A DNA stretch of 64,000 nt from JAOUGY01 sp963785075 (GTDB taxonomy: Bacteria; Actinomycetota; Acidimicrobiia; Spongiisociales; ZC4RG35). The first letter of the stretch is position 1, and each line of letters begins with the position of its first letter. This document shows, piece by piece, positions 17,240-24,779 of this stretch. The stretch is from contig CAWATW010000010.1 in assembly GCA_963785075.1 (NCBI GenBank), forward strand, positions 434,001 to 498,000, given 5' to 3'. A program made the translations under genes and the position numbers. The notes under the pieces are model-generated. The model was not told the DNA's origin, ran no database searches, and saw only the letters and a list, made by a program, of their open reading frames with translations.

Positions 17240-18553
17240 TCAGCCCGCCGCGATTCGGTCGGCCACCATCGGCCCGGGCGTCACCGGTTCGTCGGTCAGG
17301 ATCCACGCGTCTTCCAGCACCCGGAGTGCCTCGGTGAGGCGGGCTTCGTGCCGGTACGACAATCGGGCCAGCGGCTGTCCGAGCTCGACCTCGTCACCGG
17401 GTCGGGCCAGCAACGTGATACCCACCCCTGGATCCACGGTGTCCTCTTTGCGCTCGCGTCCGGCACCGAGTCTCATCCCCGCCACCCCGATCTTGAGGGC
17501 GTCGCTGACGGCGAGGTGGCCCGAAGCAGTCGCCGCCACTTCGTGGGTGCGAGGTGCGGTAGGGAGAAGCGACGTGTCGTCGACCACTGCAGGGTTGCCG
17601 CCCTGAGCTTCGATCACCTTGGCGAAGACTTCGAGAGCGTCGCCCGAACTCCGCGAAGCTTCGAGCCGATCGGCGGCGGCGGACGGATCCGACTCCACCC
17701 CGGCCAGCAGCAGCATCTCGACGCCGAGCCGCATGGTCACCTCCACCAGATCCGGTGGTCCACCTCCCCGGAGGACTTCGATCGATTCGACGATTTCATT
17801 GGCGTTCCCGACCTCGCGGCCCAGCGGTGCCTCCATCGAGGTGAGGAGGGCGACTGTCTCGACAGCGTGTGCGGTGCCGATCCCGACCATCGTCTCGGCG
17901 AGGACCCGAGCGTCGTCGATCTGCTGCATGAACGCCCCTCGCCCGAACTTGACGTCGAGCACGAGGGCGTCGAGGCCTTCGGCGAGCTTCTTGGACATGA
18001 TCGACGAAGAGATCAGCGGTATGGACGGCACGGTCCCAGTCGAGTCGCGCAACGCGTAGAGCTTGCGGTCGGCGGGGACAAGGCGCTCGGACTGCCCGGC
18101 GAGCACGAGGCCACACTTCTCCAGCACGGTACGGAACTCGTCGGGATCCAGAGCAGTTCGGAACCCCGGTATCGACTCCAGCTTGTCGAGCGTCCCACCC
18201 GTGTGGCCGAGCCCCCGTCCCGACATCATCGGAATGGCAACACCGCACGACGCAACCATCGGGGCGAGGGGTATCGACACCTTGTCACCGACCCCGCCGG
18301 TGGAATGCTTGTCGAGCTTCGGAGACGGCAGATCGGAGAAGTCGAGAACGTCGCCGGAATGAAGCATGGCGCTGGTCCACGCCGCGAGCTCGCCTGCGTC
18401 GAGGCCGTTGATGAAGACCGCCATCGCCATGGCCGCCATCTGGTAGTCGGTCACCGATCCGCCCGTGTACGAGGCGATCAGCCACTGGATTTCGTTTGCG
18501 GCCAGGACCCCACGGTCCCGTTTGCGTTCGATGAGTTCGACGGCGGTCGTCAT
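17240..18553 (-). CDS. deoA: Thymidine/pyrimidine-nucleoside phosphorylase
   Basis: A 437-residue family-3 nucleoside phosphorylase that splits thymidine or uridine with phosphate into base and (deoxy)ribose-1-phosphate. Recognised from the N-terminal helical domain with ELIERKRDRGVL and from KHSTGGVGDKVSIPLAPMVASCG followed by GRGLGHTGGTLDKLESIPGF, the phosphate- and pyrimidine-binding signature. It then has VLDVKFGRGAFM and a C-terminal domain with GVGITLLARPGDEV. It converges with the sensor kinase gene 16 bases away. Together with cdd and upp it forms a pyrimidine salvage route. Specificity between thymidine and uridine cannot be read from sequence alone. Confidence 0.93.
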   Translation of the reverse strand: MTTAVELIERKRDRGVLAANEIQWLIASYTGGSVTDYQMAAMAMAVFINGLDAGELAAWTSAMLHSGDVLDFSDLPSPKLDKHSTGGVGDKVSIPLAPMVASCGVAIPMMSGRGLGHTGGTLDKLESIPGFRTALDPDEFRTVLEKCGLVLAGQSERLVPADRKLYALRDSTGTVPSIPLISSSIMSKKLAEGLDALVLDVKFGRGAFMQQIDDARVLAETMVGIGTAHAVETVALLTSMEAPLGREVGNANEIVESIEVLRGGGPPDLVEVTMRLGVEMLLLAGVESDPSAAADRLEASRSSGDALEVFAKVIEAQGGNPAVVDDTSLLPTAPRTHEVAATASGHLAVSDALKIGVAGMRLGAGRERKEDTVDPGVGITLLARPGDEVELGQPLARLSYRHEARLTEALRVLEDAWILTDEPVTPGPMVADRIAAG

Positions 18554-18740
18554 GCGCGGATGCTAGTGATCGTCGATGCTCGTCCGGGAACCGTTTCCTC
18601 GCCTGTGCCCGATGGGCGTGATGAACGGACCAATGCCATGGCACGCCACACGATTGCCGTGTCTGCGTGTGATGGCATCGCCGTGGCAAGATGAGCCACC
18701 ACCACTCAGCGTCGAGCAGGGCGGAGGGACGTCCGGCACC

Positions 18741-19364
18741 ATGCCAAACCTGATAACCGTCACCGGCACCGGCGAAGCCGCCGGAGTGCCCGGCACGCTC
18801 GTGGTCGACCTGGGGGTCTCGATGCTGGCCGGCTCGGTTTCGGCGGCGACCGAAGGAGCTGCCGACCTCGCAGCCGGGTTGATCTCGGCGCTCCAGGCGA
18901 ACAGGGTTGCAAGCGACGACATTCAGACGACCAACTACTCCGTGAATCCCGAGTACGACTACTCGGACGCCGGCCCGAGGCTGAAGGGGTATCGCGTGAT
19001 CAACACCGTGCGCGCCAAGATCCGCGACATCGAAAGCGCCGGCCCGATCATCGACGCGGCAACGGCGGCAGGTGGCGATGCCATCACCGTCAATGGCTTG
19101 TGGTTCGACGTCGAACACGACACCCACACGATGGCGGCCGCTCGCGCCTCGGCCTGGGAAGACGCCATTCGCAAGGCGAGGCAGCTCGCCGAGCTGGCTG
19201 GAGTCTCGCTGGGTCGTACCGTCTCGATCGACGAGGTGAGTGGAGCGACGAGCCCTCCGATCGCACATGAACGAGCGCTGTTGGCGGCTGACGCCGGTAC
19301 CCCGATCCAGCCCGGGACATCGGTCGTGAGCGTCACGATCACGGTGGCCTTCGACATCGGATGA
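18741..19364 (+). CDS. SIMPL domain protein
   Basis: A 207-residue SIMPL (DUF541) protein beginning PNLITVTGTGEAAGVPGTLVVDLGVS, the usual family opening, with NYSVNPEYDYSDAGPRLKGYRVINTVRAKIRD and a central VNGLWFDVEHDT segment. Family members include periplasmic oxidative-stress proteins, but this copy has no signal peptide and may be cytosolic. The ATG at 18741 is preceded by GGAGGG 12-17 bases upstream. An open frame upstream to 18576 lacks family similarity. It is followed 25 bases later by the phosphohexomutase gene. Confidence 0.85.
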   Translation: MPNLITVTGTGEAAGVPGTLVVDLGVSMLAGSVSAATEGAADLAAGLISALQANRVASDDIQTTNYSVNPEYDYSDAGPRLKGYRVINTVRAKIRDIESAGPIIDAATAAGGDAITVNGLWFDVEHDTHTMAAARASAWEDAIRKARQLAELAGVSLGRTVSIDEVSGATSPPIAHERALLAADAGTPIQPGTSVVSVTITVAFDIG

Positions 19365-19377
19365 CCCGATGGCCCTC

Positions 19378-19383
19378 TACGCT
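19378..19383 (+). promoter_or_regulatory. -10 box TACGCT, leaderless phosphohexomutase gene
   Basis: TACGCT is followed by exactly six bases and the GTG at 19390. It argues against the in-frame ATG at 19369, which would lie upstream of the box. Confidence 0.6.
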
Positions 19384-19389
19384 GATGGT

Positions 19390-21090
19390 GTGAACGACCT
19401 CATCACCCGGACTCGCAGTTGGATGGCCGCCGACCCCGACCCCGACAGCGCGTCGGAGCTGGAATCGTTGATTCGTCGTGAGAACTGGGACGAACTGGAA
19501 GATCGGATGGCAGGCACCCTCCAGTTCGGCACGGCAGGGCTACGCGGCAAGGTCGAGGCCGGATCCAACCGGATGAACCGAGCGGTCGTGATCCGCACGA
19601 CGTGGGGCGTGGCCCAGCACATCCTTGCCACCACGGGCGGCGATCGAGGTCTCGTCGTCGTAGGGCGGGACGCCCGGATCTCGAGTCCGCAGTTCCTCGA
19701 CGACACGGTCGGTGTCTTGGCGGCTGCCGGCCTGTCGGTGTTCGTGTTCCCGGGGACGACCCCGACACCCGTGGTTGCCTACACCGCCAAATCGATGGCG
19801 GCGTCGGCTGCGATCGTCATCACCGCCAGTCACAACCCGCCCGCCGACAACGGCTACAAGGTCTACTCGTCGAACGCCGTACAGATAATTCCGCCCGAGG
19901 ACCAACAGATCGCATCCTGGATCGAAAGCGCCCCCGATGCATCGGCCATCGAACGGGTCGAGCCGGAGGCCTTCGACGAGCACCCTTCCATCCGCCTCGC
20001 CGATGGCGATGCGATCGTCGAATATCGCGACGCCGTCCTCGCGTCGGTACCCGAGGTGGCCGGCGACGCAGAGCTCCGGATCGTCTATTCGGCCATGCAC
20101 GGTGTCGGGGGCGACACCCTGGTCCGATTGCTCGAGCGAGCCGGTTTCGAGTCTGTGACCCCGGTGGAATCACAGTTCGAGCCCGACGGGCGATTCCCCA
20201 CGGTTGCCTTCCCCAACCCCGAGGAGCCAGGGGCGATGGACGAAGCGCATGCGGTCGCCGCCGAGATCGACGCCGACCTCGTGATCGCCAACGATCCCGA
20301 CGCCGATCGGTTGGCGGTGAGTCTTCCCACCGCCAACGGCTGGCACCAACTCACCGGGAATCAAATCGGCGCCCTCCTCGGTGACTTCGCGCTCGACCAC
20401 GCCGAGGTGGCGAACCCGCTGGTGGTGGAGAGCATCGTCTCGTCGCCGATGCTCGGAGTGATCGCCGACGCCTACGGTGCTCGCTTCGAAAGGACCTTGA
20501 CCGGATTCAAATGGATCTGCAACGCCGGGCTGGCTCTCGAACGCGAAGGCGCCGACTTCGTGTTCGGGTACGAGGAGGCGCTCGGATACACCGTCGGCAC
20601 CGCGGTCCGGGACAAGGATGGCATCGGTGCGGCGTTGGCGTTCGTTCGGATGGCTGCCGAGTCGAAGATCTCGGGAGACTCGATCTGGGATCGTTTGGGA
20701 CGGCTCTACCAGCGCCATGGCCTGTGGGTGAGCACCCAGCGTTCTGTCGTTCGTGACGGCCCCGACGGAGCCGAAGAGATCACGGCCGCCATGAAACGGC
20801 TCGCATCCGAGACGCCTGAGTCGCTCGGCGGTCTCCGCGTCAGCGAAGTGACGGACTACCGGGAAGGGGCGGAGGCCCGGCCGCCGTGGCTCGGCGCGAC
20901 GCCGTTGGTGGAGTATGTCCTCGGGGATGAGGGGCGTGCACTCATCCGTCCGAGTGGAACCGAGCCGAAGATCAAGATCTACGTCGACCTTCGAGCCGAC
21001 GCCGGCGACGACTGGCACGAGTCGGAGTCCGACTCCAGGGCCCAGGCCACGAGCATTGCCGCAGATCTCGAGAGGTTCGCCGGGTTCTGA
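19390..21090 (+). CDS. Phosphoglucomutase/phosphomannomutase (long alpha-D-phosphohexomutase)
   Basis: A 566-residue alpha-D-phosphohexomutase interconverting hexose-1- and hexose-6-phosphates, possibly also pentose phosphates. Visible parts: early GTAGLRGKVEAGSNRMN, phosphoserine loop TASHNPPADNGYK, metal loop NDPDADRLAV, sugar-specificity loop FGYEEALGY and the phosphate-binding SGTEPKIKIYV. Length and motif wording match the long type (PgcA-like) found in actinobacteria. The GTG start is chosen from the TACGCT box six bases upstream. It converges with the alkyltransferase-like gene, leaving three bases between stops. The mannose branch would feed the gmd/fcl pathway at 37079-39060. Confidence 0.93.
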   Translation: MNDLITRTRSWMAADPDPDSASELESLIRRENWDELEDRMAGTLQFGTAGLRGKVEAGSNRMNRAVVIRTTWGVAQHILATTGGDRGLVVVGRDARISSPQFLDDTVGVLAAAGLSVFVFPGTTPTPVVAYTAKSMAASAAIVITASHNPPADNGYKVYSSNAVQIIPPEDQQIASWIESAPDASAIERVEPEAFDEHPSIRLADGDAIVEYRDAVLASVPEVAGDAELRIVYSAMHGVGGDTLVRLLERAGFESVTPVESQFEPDGRFPTVAFPNPEEPGAMDEAHAVAAEIDADLVIANDPDADRLAVSLPTANGWHQLTGNQIGALLGDFALDHAEVANPLVVESIVSSPMLGVIADAYGARFERTLTGFKWICNAGLALEREGADFVFGYEEALGYTVGTAVRDKDGIGAALAFVRMAAESKISGDSIWDRLGRLYQRHGLWVSTQRSVVRDGPDGAEEITAAMKRLASETPESLGGLRVSEVTDYREGAEARPPWLGATPLVEYVLGDEGRALIRPSGTEPKIKIYVDLRADAGDDWHESESDSRAQATSIAADLERFAGF

Positions 21091-21093
21091 ACC

Positions 21094-21369
21094 TCAGACG
21101 CGAGGTCGGATCCGCGTACCGTCGACGAGCCATCCCTCTTCCATGAGGAGCTCTCGTTGCTCGGCGGCCGATGGTGATACCAGGCGGAGGCCGGCGCCCA
21201 CAACCCGCCACCAAGGGATGTCCTCGGCGCTGACGGCAAGCAGATTGCCCACGGCTCTCGCTGCGCCAGGATGGCCCGCCTCGGTGGCGACCTCGCCATA
21301 TGTCATCACGTCGCCCGCCGGGATCCCCTGGAGGACCGAGATGACGGCGTCTTCGAATGTATCGCTCAC
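21094..21369 (-). CDS. Alkyltransferase-like protein (ATL)
   Basis: A 91-residue protein equal to the DNA-binding domain of O6-methylguanine methyltransferase. It has the MTYGEVATEAGHPGAARAVGNLL helix-turn-helix with arginine finger, but the active-site PCHR motif reads PWWRVV, so Trp replaces the alkyl-acceptor Cys. ATLs bind O6-alkylguanine without repairing it and hand lesions to nucleotide excision repair. The GTG start overlaps the upp stop by four bases. Confidence 0.92.
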   Translation of the reverse strand: MSDTFEDAVISVLQGIPAGDVMTYGEVATEAGHPGAARAVGNLLAVSAEDIPWWRVVGAGLRLVSPSAAEQRELLMEEGWLVDGTRIRPRV

Positions 21370-21983
21370 GCGGTGCCGAAGAGCCTATCTCCCATGTCGC
21401 CGAGCCCGGGTCGGATGTAGTAGTGATGATCGAGGTCGCGGTCCAGGGCGGCTGTCACGACCCGCACGTCTGGGTGCTTCTCTTCGATCGCTTCGACTCC
21501 AACAGGTGCCGACACCACGCACACGGCGGTGATGTCGTTGGCGCCGTGCTCCTTCACCTTCGAGACCGCCCATTCGAGTGATCCGCCGGTGGCCAGCATC
21601 GGCTCGAGAATGAGGACTCTCGCATCGGACATCTTCGGGAACTTGGTGTAGTACTCCATCGGTTCGGCAGTCTCCTCGTTGCGTTGCACGCCGGCGTAGC
21701 CGATGCGGGCATCGGGAAGAAGATCCAAGGCGGCGTCGATGAGACCGAGTCCCGCCCGAAAGACGGCCACGAGCACGACAGGCTTGCCGAGTGCGGATCC
21801 GGTGGTGTTCTCGAGTGGTGTGTCGACGTCGACGTCGACGGTCGGCATGTCCGATGTCGCCTCGGCCACCAAGAGGTAGGCCAAACGGCGGGCGGCGGCG
21901 CGGAACGTCATGCTGTCGGTGTCGCGTTCGCGGAGCACAGTCAGATAGTGCGCAGCCAAAGGATGATCGAGAACGGTGAGCAC
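21366..21983 (-). CDS. upp: Uracil phosphoribosyltransferase
   Basis: A 205-residue enzyme converting uracil and PRPP to UMP. Motifs: MTFRAAARRLAYLLVAEAT, LVAVFRAGLGLIDAAL, the IGYAGVQRNEETAEP flexible segment, PRPP loop ILEPMLATGGSLEWAV and C-terminal YYIRPGLGDMGDRLFGT. The GTG at 21983 is chosen because CGGAGG lies four bases upstream and the family begins here. A TAGCCT box lies about 30 bases further up. It is coupled to the ATL gene downstream, an uncommon partner. Confidence 0.95.
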   Translation of the reverse strand: MLTVLDHPLAAHYLTVLRERDTDSMTFRAAARRLAYLLVAEATSDMPTVDVDVDTPLENTTGSALGKPVVLVAVFRAGLGLIDAALDLLPDARIGYAGVQRNEETAEPMEYYTKFPKMSDARVLILEPMLATGGSLEWAVSKVKEHGANDITAVCVVSAPVGVEAIEEKHPDVRVVTAALDRDLDHHYYIRPGLGDMGDRLFGTA

Positions 21984-22012
21984 GAAACCTCCGAGTGTGA
22001 ACCGCGAGGAGG

Positions 22013-23392
22013 CTAACCGGACGGAACCCACAGCAGCGTGTCAGGGTGGAACTGGCTCCAAGCGAACCAGAACGCCTGATGGGAGGCAACGGGCTCGCCG
22101 GTCACGAGTGTGGCTTTCAACCCGCCTGCCTCCCGTCCCACGACCACACCGCCCAGCTCGACCGGTCGCTCGCCGGTCGTGAGCTCCCACACGACGTCGG
22201 CAACCGGGAAGGCAACCGCGGTTCCGTCGTCGAGCACCACACCGAGCACCTGCTCCTGGACCGGTAGCCTCGGATCCCTCGGGCCGATCGGGAAGATCGG
22301 TCCGTTATCGTCTCGCCCTCCGAGCGGATCGAGGTCGTAGGTGCGGCCGAGTCCGCCGTCTTCGGCGATGATGGTGGTCTCTGGGTGTGCCGCTCTCCAC
22401 TCCGCCCAGGTGGAGGTGACCACGGTGGCCTGATCGAGATGGACGCCCTGTTCGAACAACGGACCGGTGACGGCCTCACCCGTGAACGTGTCGAACGCGG
22501 ACATGGTGGTCAGGTCGAACATGACTTTGTTCGACCTCGAGAGCAGTCCCGAGGTTCTCATGACGACGTCCTGCTCGAGGCGATCCGTCAAGAAGACCTG
22601 GGCCGATCCACAGAGCGTGCAATACGGGAAGGCGATGCGCCGGTCGCCCAAGGTGTCGTTGACCATCTCGTGGACTTCCATCATGTGCTTGGGGTACGCC
22701 CGTGCCTCGTCGCCGATGACGACGCCGAACACGGGGAAGTCGTCGTCCAGCCACGCTCCACCGTAGGCGTCGGTGACGACCGGGTCGTCGAGAGCGGGTA
22801 TGCAACCCTGCGTACATGGATCGACTGTGCCCAGCGGCCTGTCGTCGATGAGAACACCACCCCACGAGAGGAGCCGGTAGTCGAAGGAGGAGGGCTCGGC
22901 GAAGAACGGTTCCCACCGCTCGTCGACGAGCGTGAAGAGCTCTCGTTTGTAGCCGAGATAATCGGGCGGGGCCGGCGTGTCCCAGGCGATCAGCAGGTTC
23001 ACGGCTTCGGTCCACGGCCTGTCCTGGGTGAGAGTGGCACCAGTGAGACCCTCGAATGCCTCGACGGCCGCCTGTTGAGTGGATGGTGTGCGCAGGAACC
23101 GCATCAGATCGGTCACGGGCCACGCCAGGCGCGGATCGTCCAGCGATCCGAGTTCGGCAATGGGTTCCGGGTCGATTCCCGTGTCGAACGTCGCCCAAAG
23201 CCGGTCGAGGGCAGCCGTCGCAATGGGGTCGACAGGCCTGTGGGACGTTTCGGGCTCATCGGGCAACGACGGTGAGGTTGCCGTTTCCGCACCGGTCGTG
23301 ACTGGTCGGGCTGTGATGGATGTGGATCCGTCGCTGGATGTCGGCGCACAAGCAACGAGAATGAACATCACCAGTATCGTCGAACGTCTCAT
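22013..23392 (-). CDS. DUF3179 domain lipoprotein
   Basis: A 459-residue exported lipoprotein: signal MRRSTILVMFILVAC with Cys15 lipidated, a Thr/Ser/Pro-rich spacer, an alpha-helical region and a large DUF3179 domain with ARAYPKHMMEVHEMVNDT and the hallmark FPYCTLCGSAQVF (CxxC). DUF3179 proteins are common extracytoplasmic proteins of unknown function. The ATG at 23392 is preceded by TAGACC eight bases upstream. The frame runs open further upstream but without signal-peptide character. Confidence 0.88.
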   Translation of the reverse strand: MRRSTILVMFILVACAPTSSDGSTSITARPVTTGAETATSPSLPDEPETSHRPVDPIATAALDRLWATFDTGIDPEPIAELGSLDDPRLAWPVTDLMRFLRTPSTQQAAVEAFEGLTGATLTQDRPWTEAVNLLIAWDTPAPPDYLGYKRELFTLVDERWEPFFAEPSSFDYRLLSWGGVLIDDRPLGTVDPCTQGCIPALDDPVVTDAYGGAWLDDDFPVFGVVIGDEARAYPKHMMEVHEMVNDTLGDRRIAFPYCTLCGSAQVFLTDRLEQDVVMRTSGLLSRSNKVMFDLTTMSAFDTFTGEAVTGPLFEQGVHLDQATVVTSTWAEWRAAHPETTIIAEDGGLGRTYDLDPLGGRDDNGPIFPIGPRDPRLPVQEQVLGVVLDDGTAVAFPVADVVWELTTGERPVELGGVVVGREAGGLKATLVTGEPVASHQAFWFAWSQFHPDTLLWVPSG

Positions 23393-23528
23393 GACCGAAG
23401 GTCTACCCACGTTCGGCTCGCCACAGTGGAACGACGGCGTCGAGTTTCCTCCGTGTTCACTTGGCGGTGCCGCAGAGCGACACCGGAGGGCCAGTCCTTC
23501 CCCCGGCAGCACCGCGAGCGTCTCGTCC

Positions 23529-24689
23529 TCAGTCTGCTACGAACTCGATGGTCAGGGACCCCGCGTCCTCGCCGGCTGCGGGCACGACACCCAAACCGGG
23601 CCGAAGATGCACCTCGCCGTCGCGGAACCCGGGTGGCTGTGACGAAAAGCGAACGTCGAACTCGCAGTGACCGGGCGTGCAGCCTGGCACGTCGAACGCC
23701 TCCGTTCGGTTCGAGGCGCCGGGGCCCAGCGTGACGACTCGTGCTCGTCCATCCACGATCCACACGACCGTGTCCGTGTCTGTGCCTGCTCTGTCCTCGA
23801 AGACGAGAACCCATGGTTGCGCCACCGGGTTCTTTCGTTCGAGCACCAATCGTCCTGTGGCTCCGAATTCGGCGTCGAGACGGACCTCATGCCCGGGCGC
23901 AAGTGCAGGCCCGGCCGAGATGCCGATCTTCTCGCCACCAGCACCGACGAGCGTCATGCGGAACACGAGTTCGCGATGCCGAGCGCTCGCAGGAGCGAGT
24001 ATCGCCTCGTTCCAGCCGTCGCATGGACCTGTACACGACAGGAAGGCGGTTCCCCTCTGCATGCTGTACGCCCCGTCGACGTTCCCGAACATGAAGGGTG
24101 AAGTATCGATCGGGGTTCCATCCATGACGCGCGGTGAGCCGGTGACCTGAGCGCCGATGGCGGCAGTGTCGCCGGCAAACTCGGCGGTCTCCACCGTCAC
24201 CTCGACCTCTTTGGTCACTACAGGTCGAGCGGCTACGTCGTTCAGCTCCAGCTCGACCTGGGACCCGAAGCCGGGCCAGTCATGGAGATAGGACGCCGAA
24301 ATCAGCCACTCCTGGGTGCCGCTGGATTCCGCCGGCTGCCCGACGTAGACGAAAGTGCCTCGACAGCCGTCGTGGTCGCACACGAAGGCCTCTTCGTTGA
24401 CTCCTTTCGAGTAGATCATCTCCCCGTACCGTCCCAGGGCATCGACGACGTCGCCACCTCCCCCGCCGCGCACACTCACCCTGCTCTCGTGCTCGAGTCC
24501 GCCGTCGACCGGTAGGCCATCGGGAAGCACGACGTCGAAGATGGCCACCACCGCTTCGCCTCGGTCGACGGTGAGCTCACCGCTCAAGCCGGCGGTGTCG
24601 ATGTCGGCCGGCGCACAGGCGCTCGATAGCACTCCGAGAACGGCGACCAGCAGCACGGGGTACGGGCGAGGGGTTCGTCGTGTGCGCAT
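23529..24689 (-). CDS. Lipoprotein of unknown function with three Cys-pair loops
   Basis: A 386-residue exported lipoprotein with signal VLLVAVLGVLSSAC and Cys25 as lipid anchor. The mature part looks beta-rich and contains three close cysteine pairs: VCDHDGC, SCTGPC and GCTPGHC, each likely a disulphide-bonded loop. I do not recognise a family. The internal repetition of the Cys-pair loops suggests related extracellular domains. It lies between PEP carboxylase and the DUF3179 lipoprotein, all on the minus strand with gaps of 90 and 136 bases, so co-transcription is uncertain. Confidence 0.75.
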   Translation of the reverse strand: MRTRRTPRPYPVLLVAVLGVLSSACAPADIDTAGLSGELTVDRGEAVVAIFDVVLPDGLPVDGGLEHESRVSVRGGGGGDVVDALGRYGEMIYSKGVNEEAFVCDHDGCRGTFVYVGQPAESSGTQEWLISASYLHDWPGFGSQVELELNDVAARPVVTKEVEVTVETAEFAGDTAAIGAQVTGSPRVMDGTPIDTSPFMFGNVDGAYSMQRGTAFLSCTGPCDGWNEAILAPASARHRELVFRMTLVGAGGEKIGISAGPALAPGHEVRLDAEFGATGRLVLERKNPVAQPWVLVFEDRAGTDTDTVVWIVDGRARVVTLGPGASNRTEAFDVPGCTPGHCEFDVRFSSQPPGFRDGEVHLRPGLGVVPAAGEDAGSLTIEFVAD

Positions 24690-24779
24690 CCCAACCCTCG
24701 GTAGTTGCGCCAGGCCGTGCGGAGTCGTGTATCGCGGGTCCACGATTGGGTATCGACTCGTGGCCCAGTCACTTGAGGC

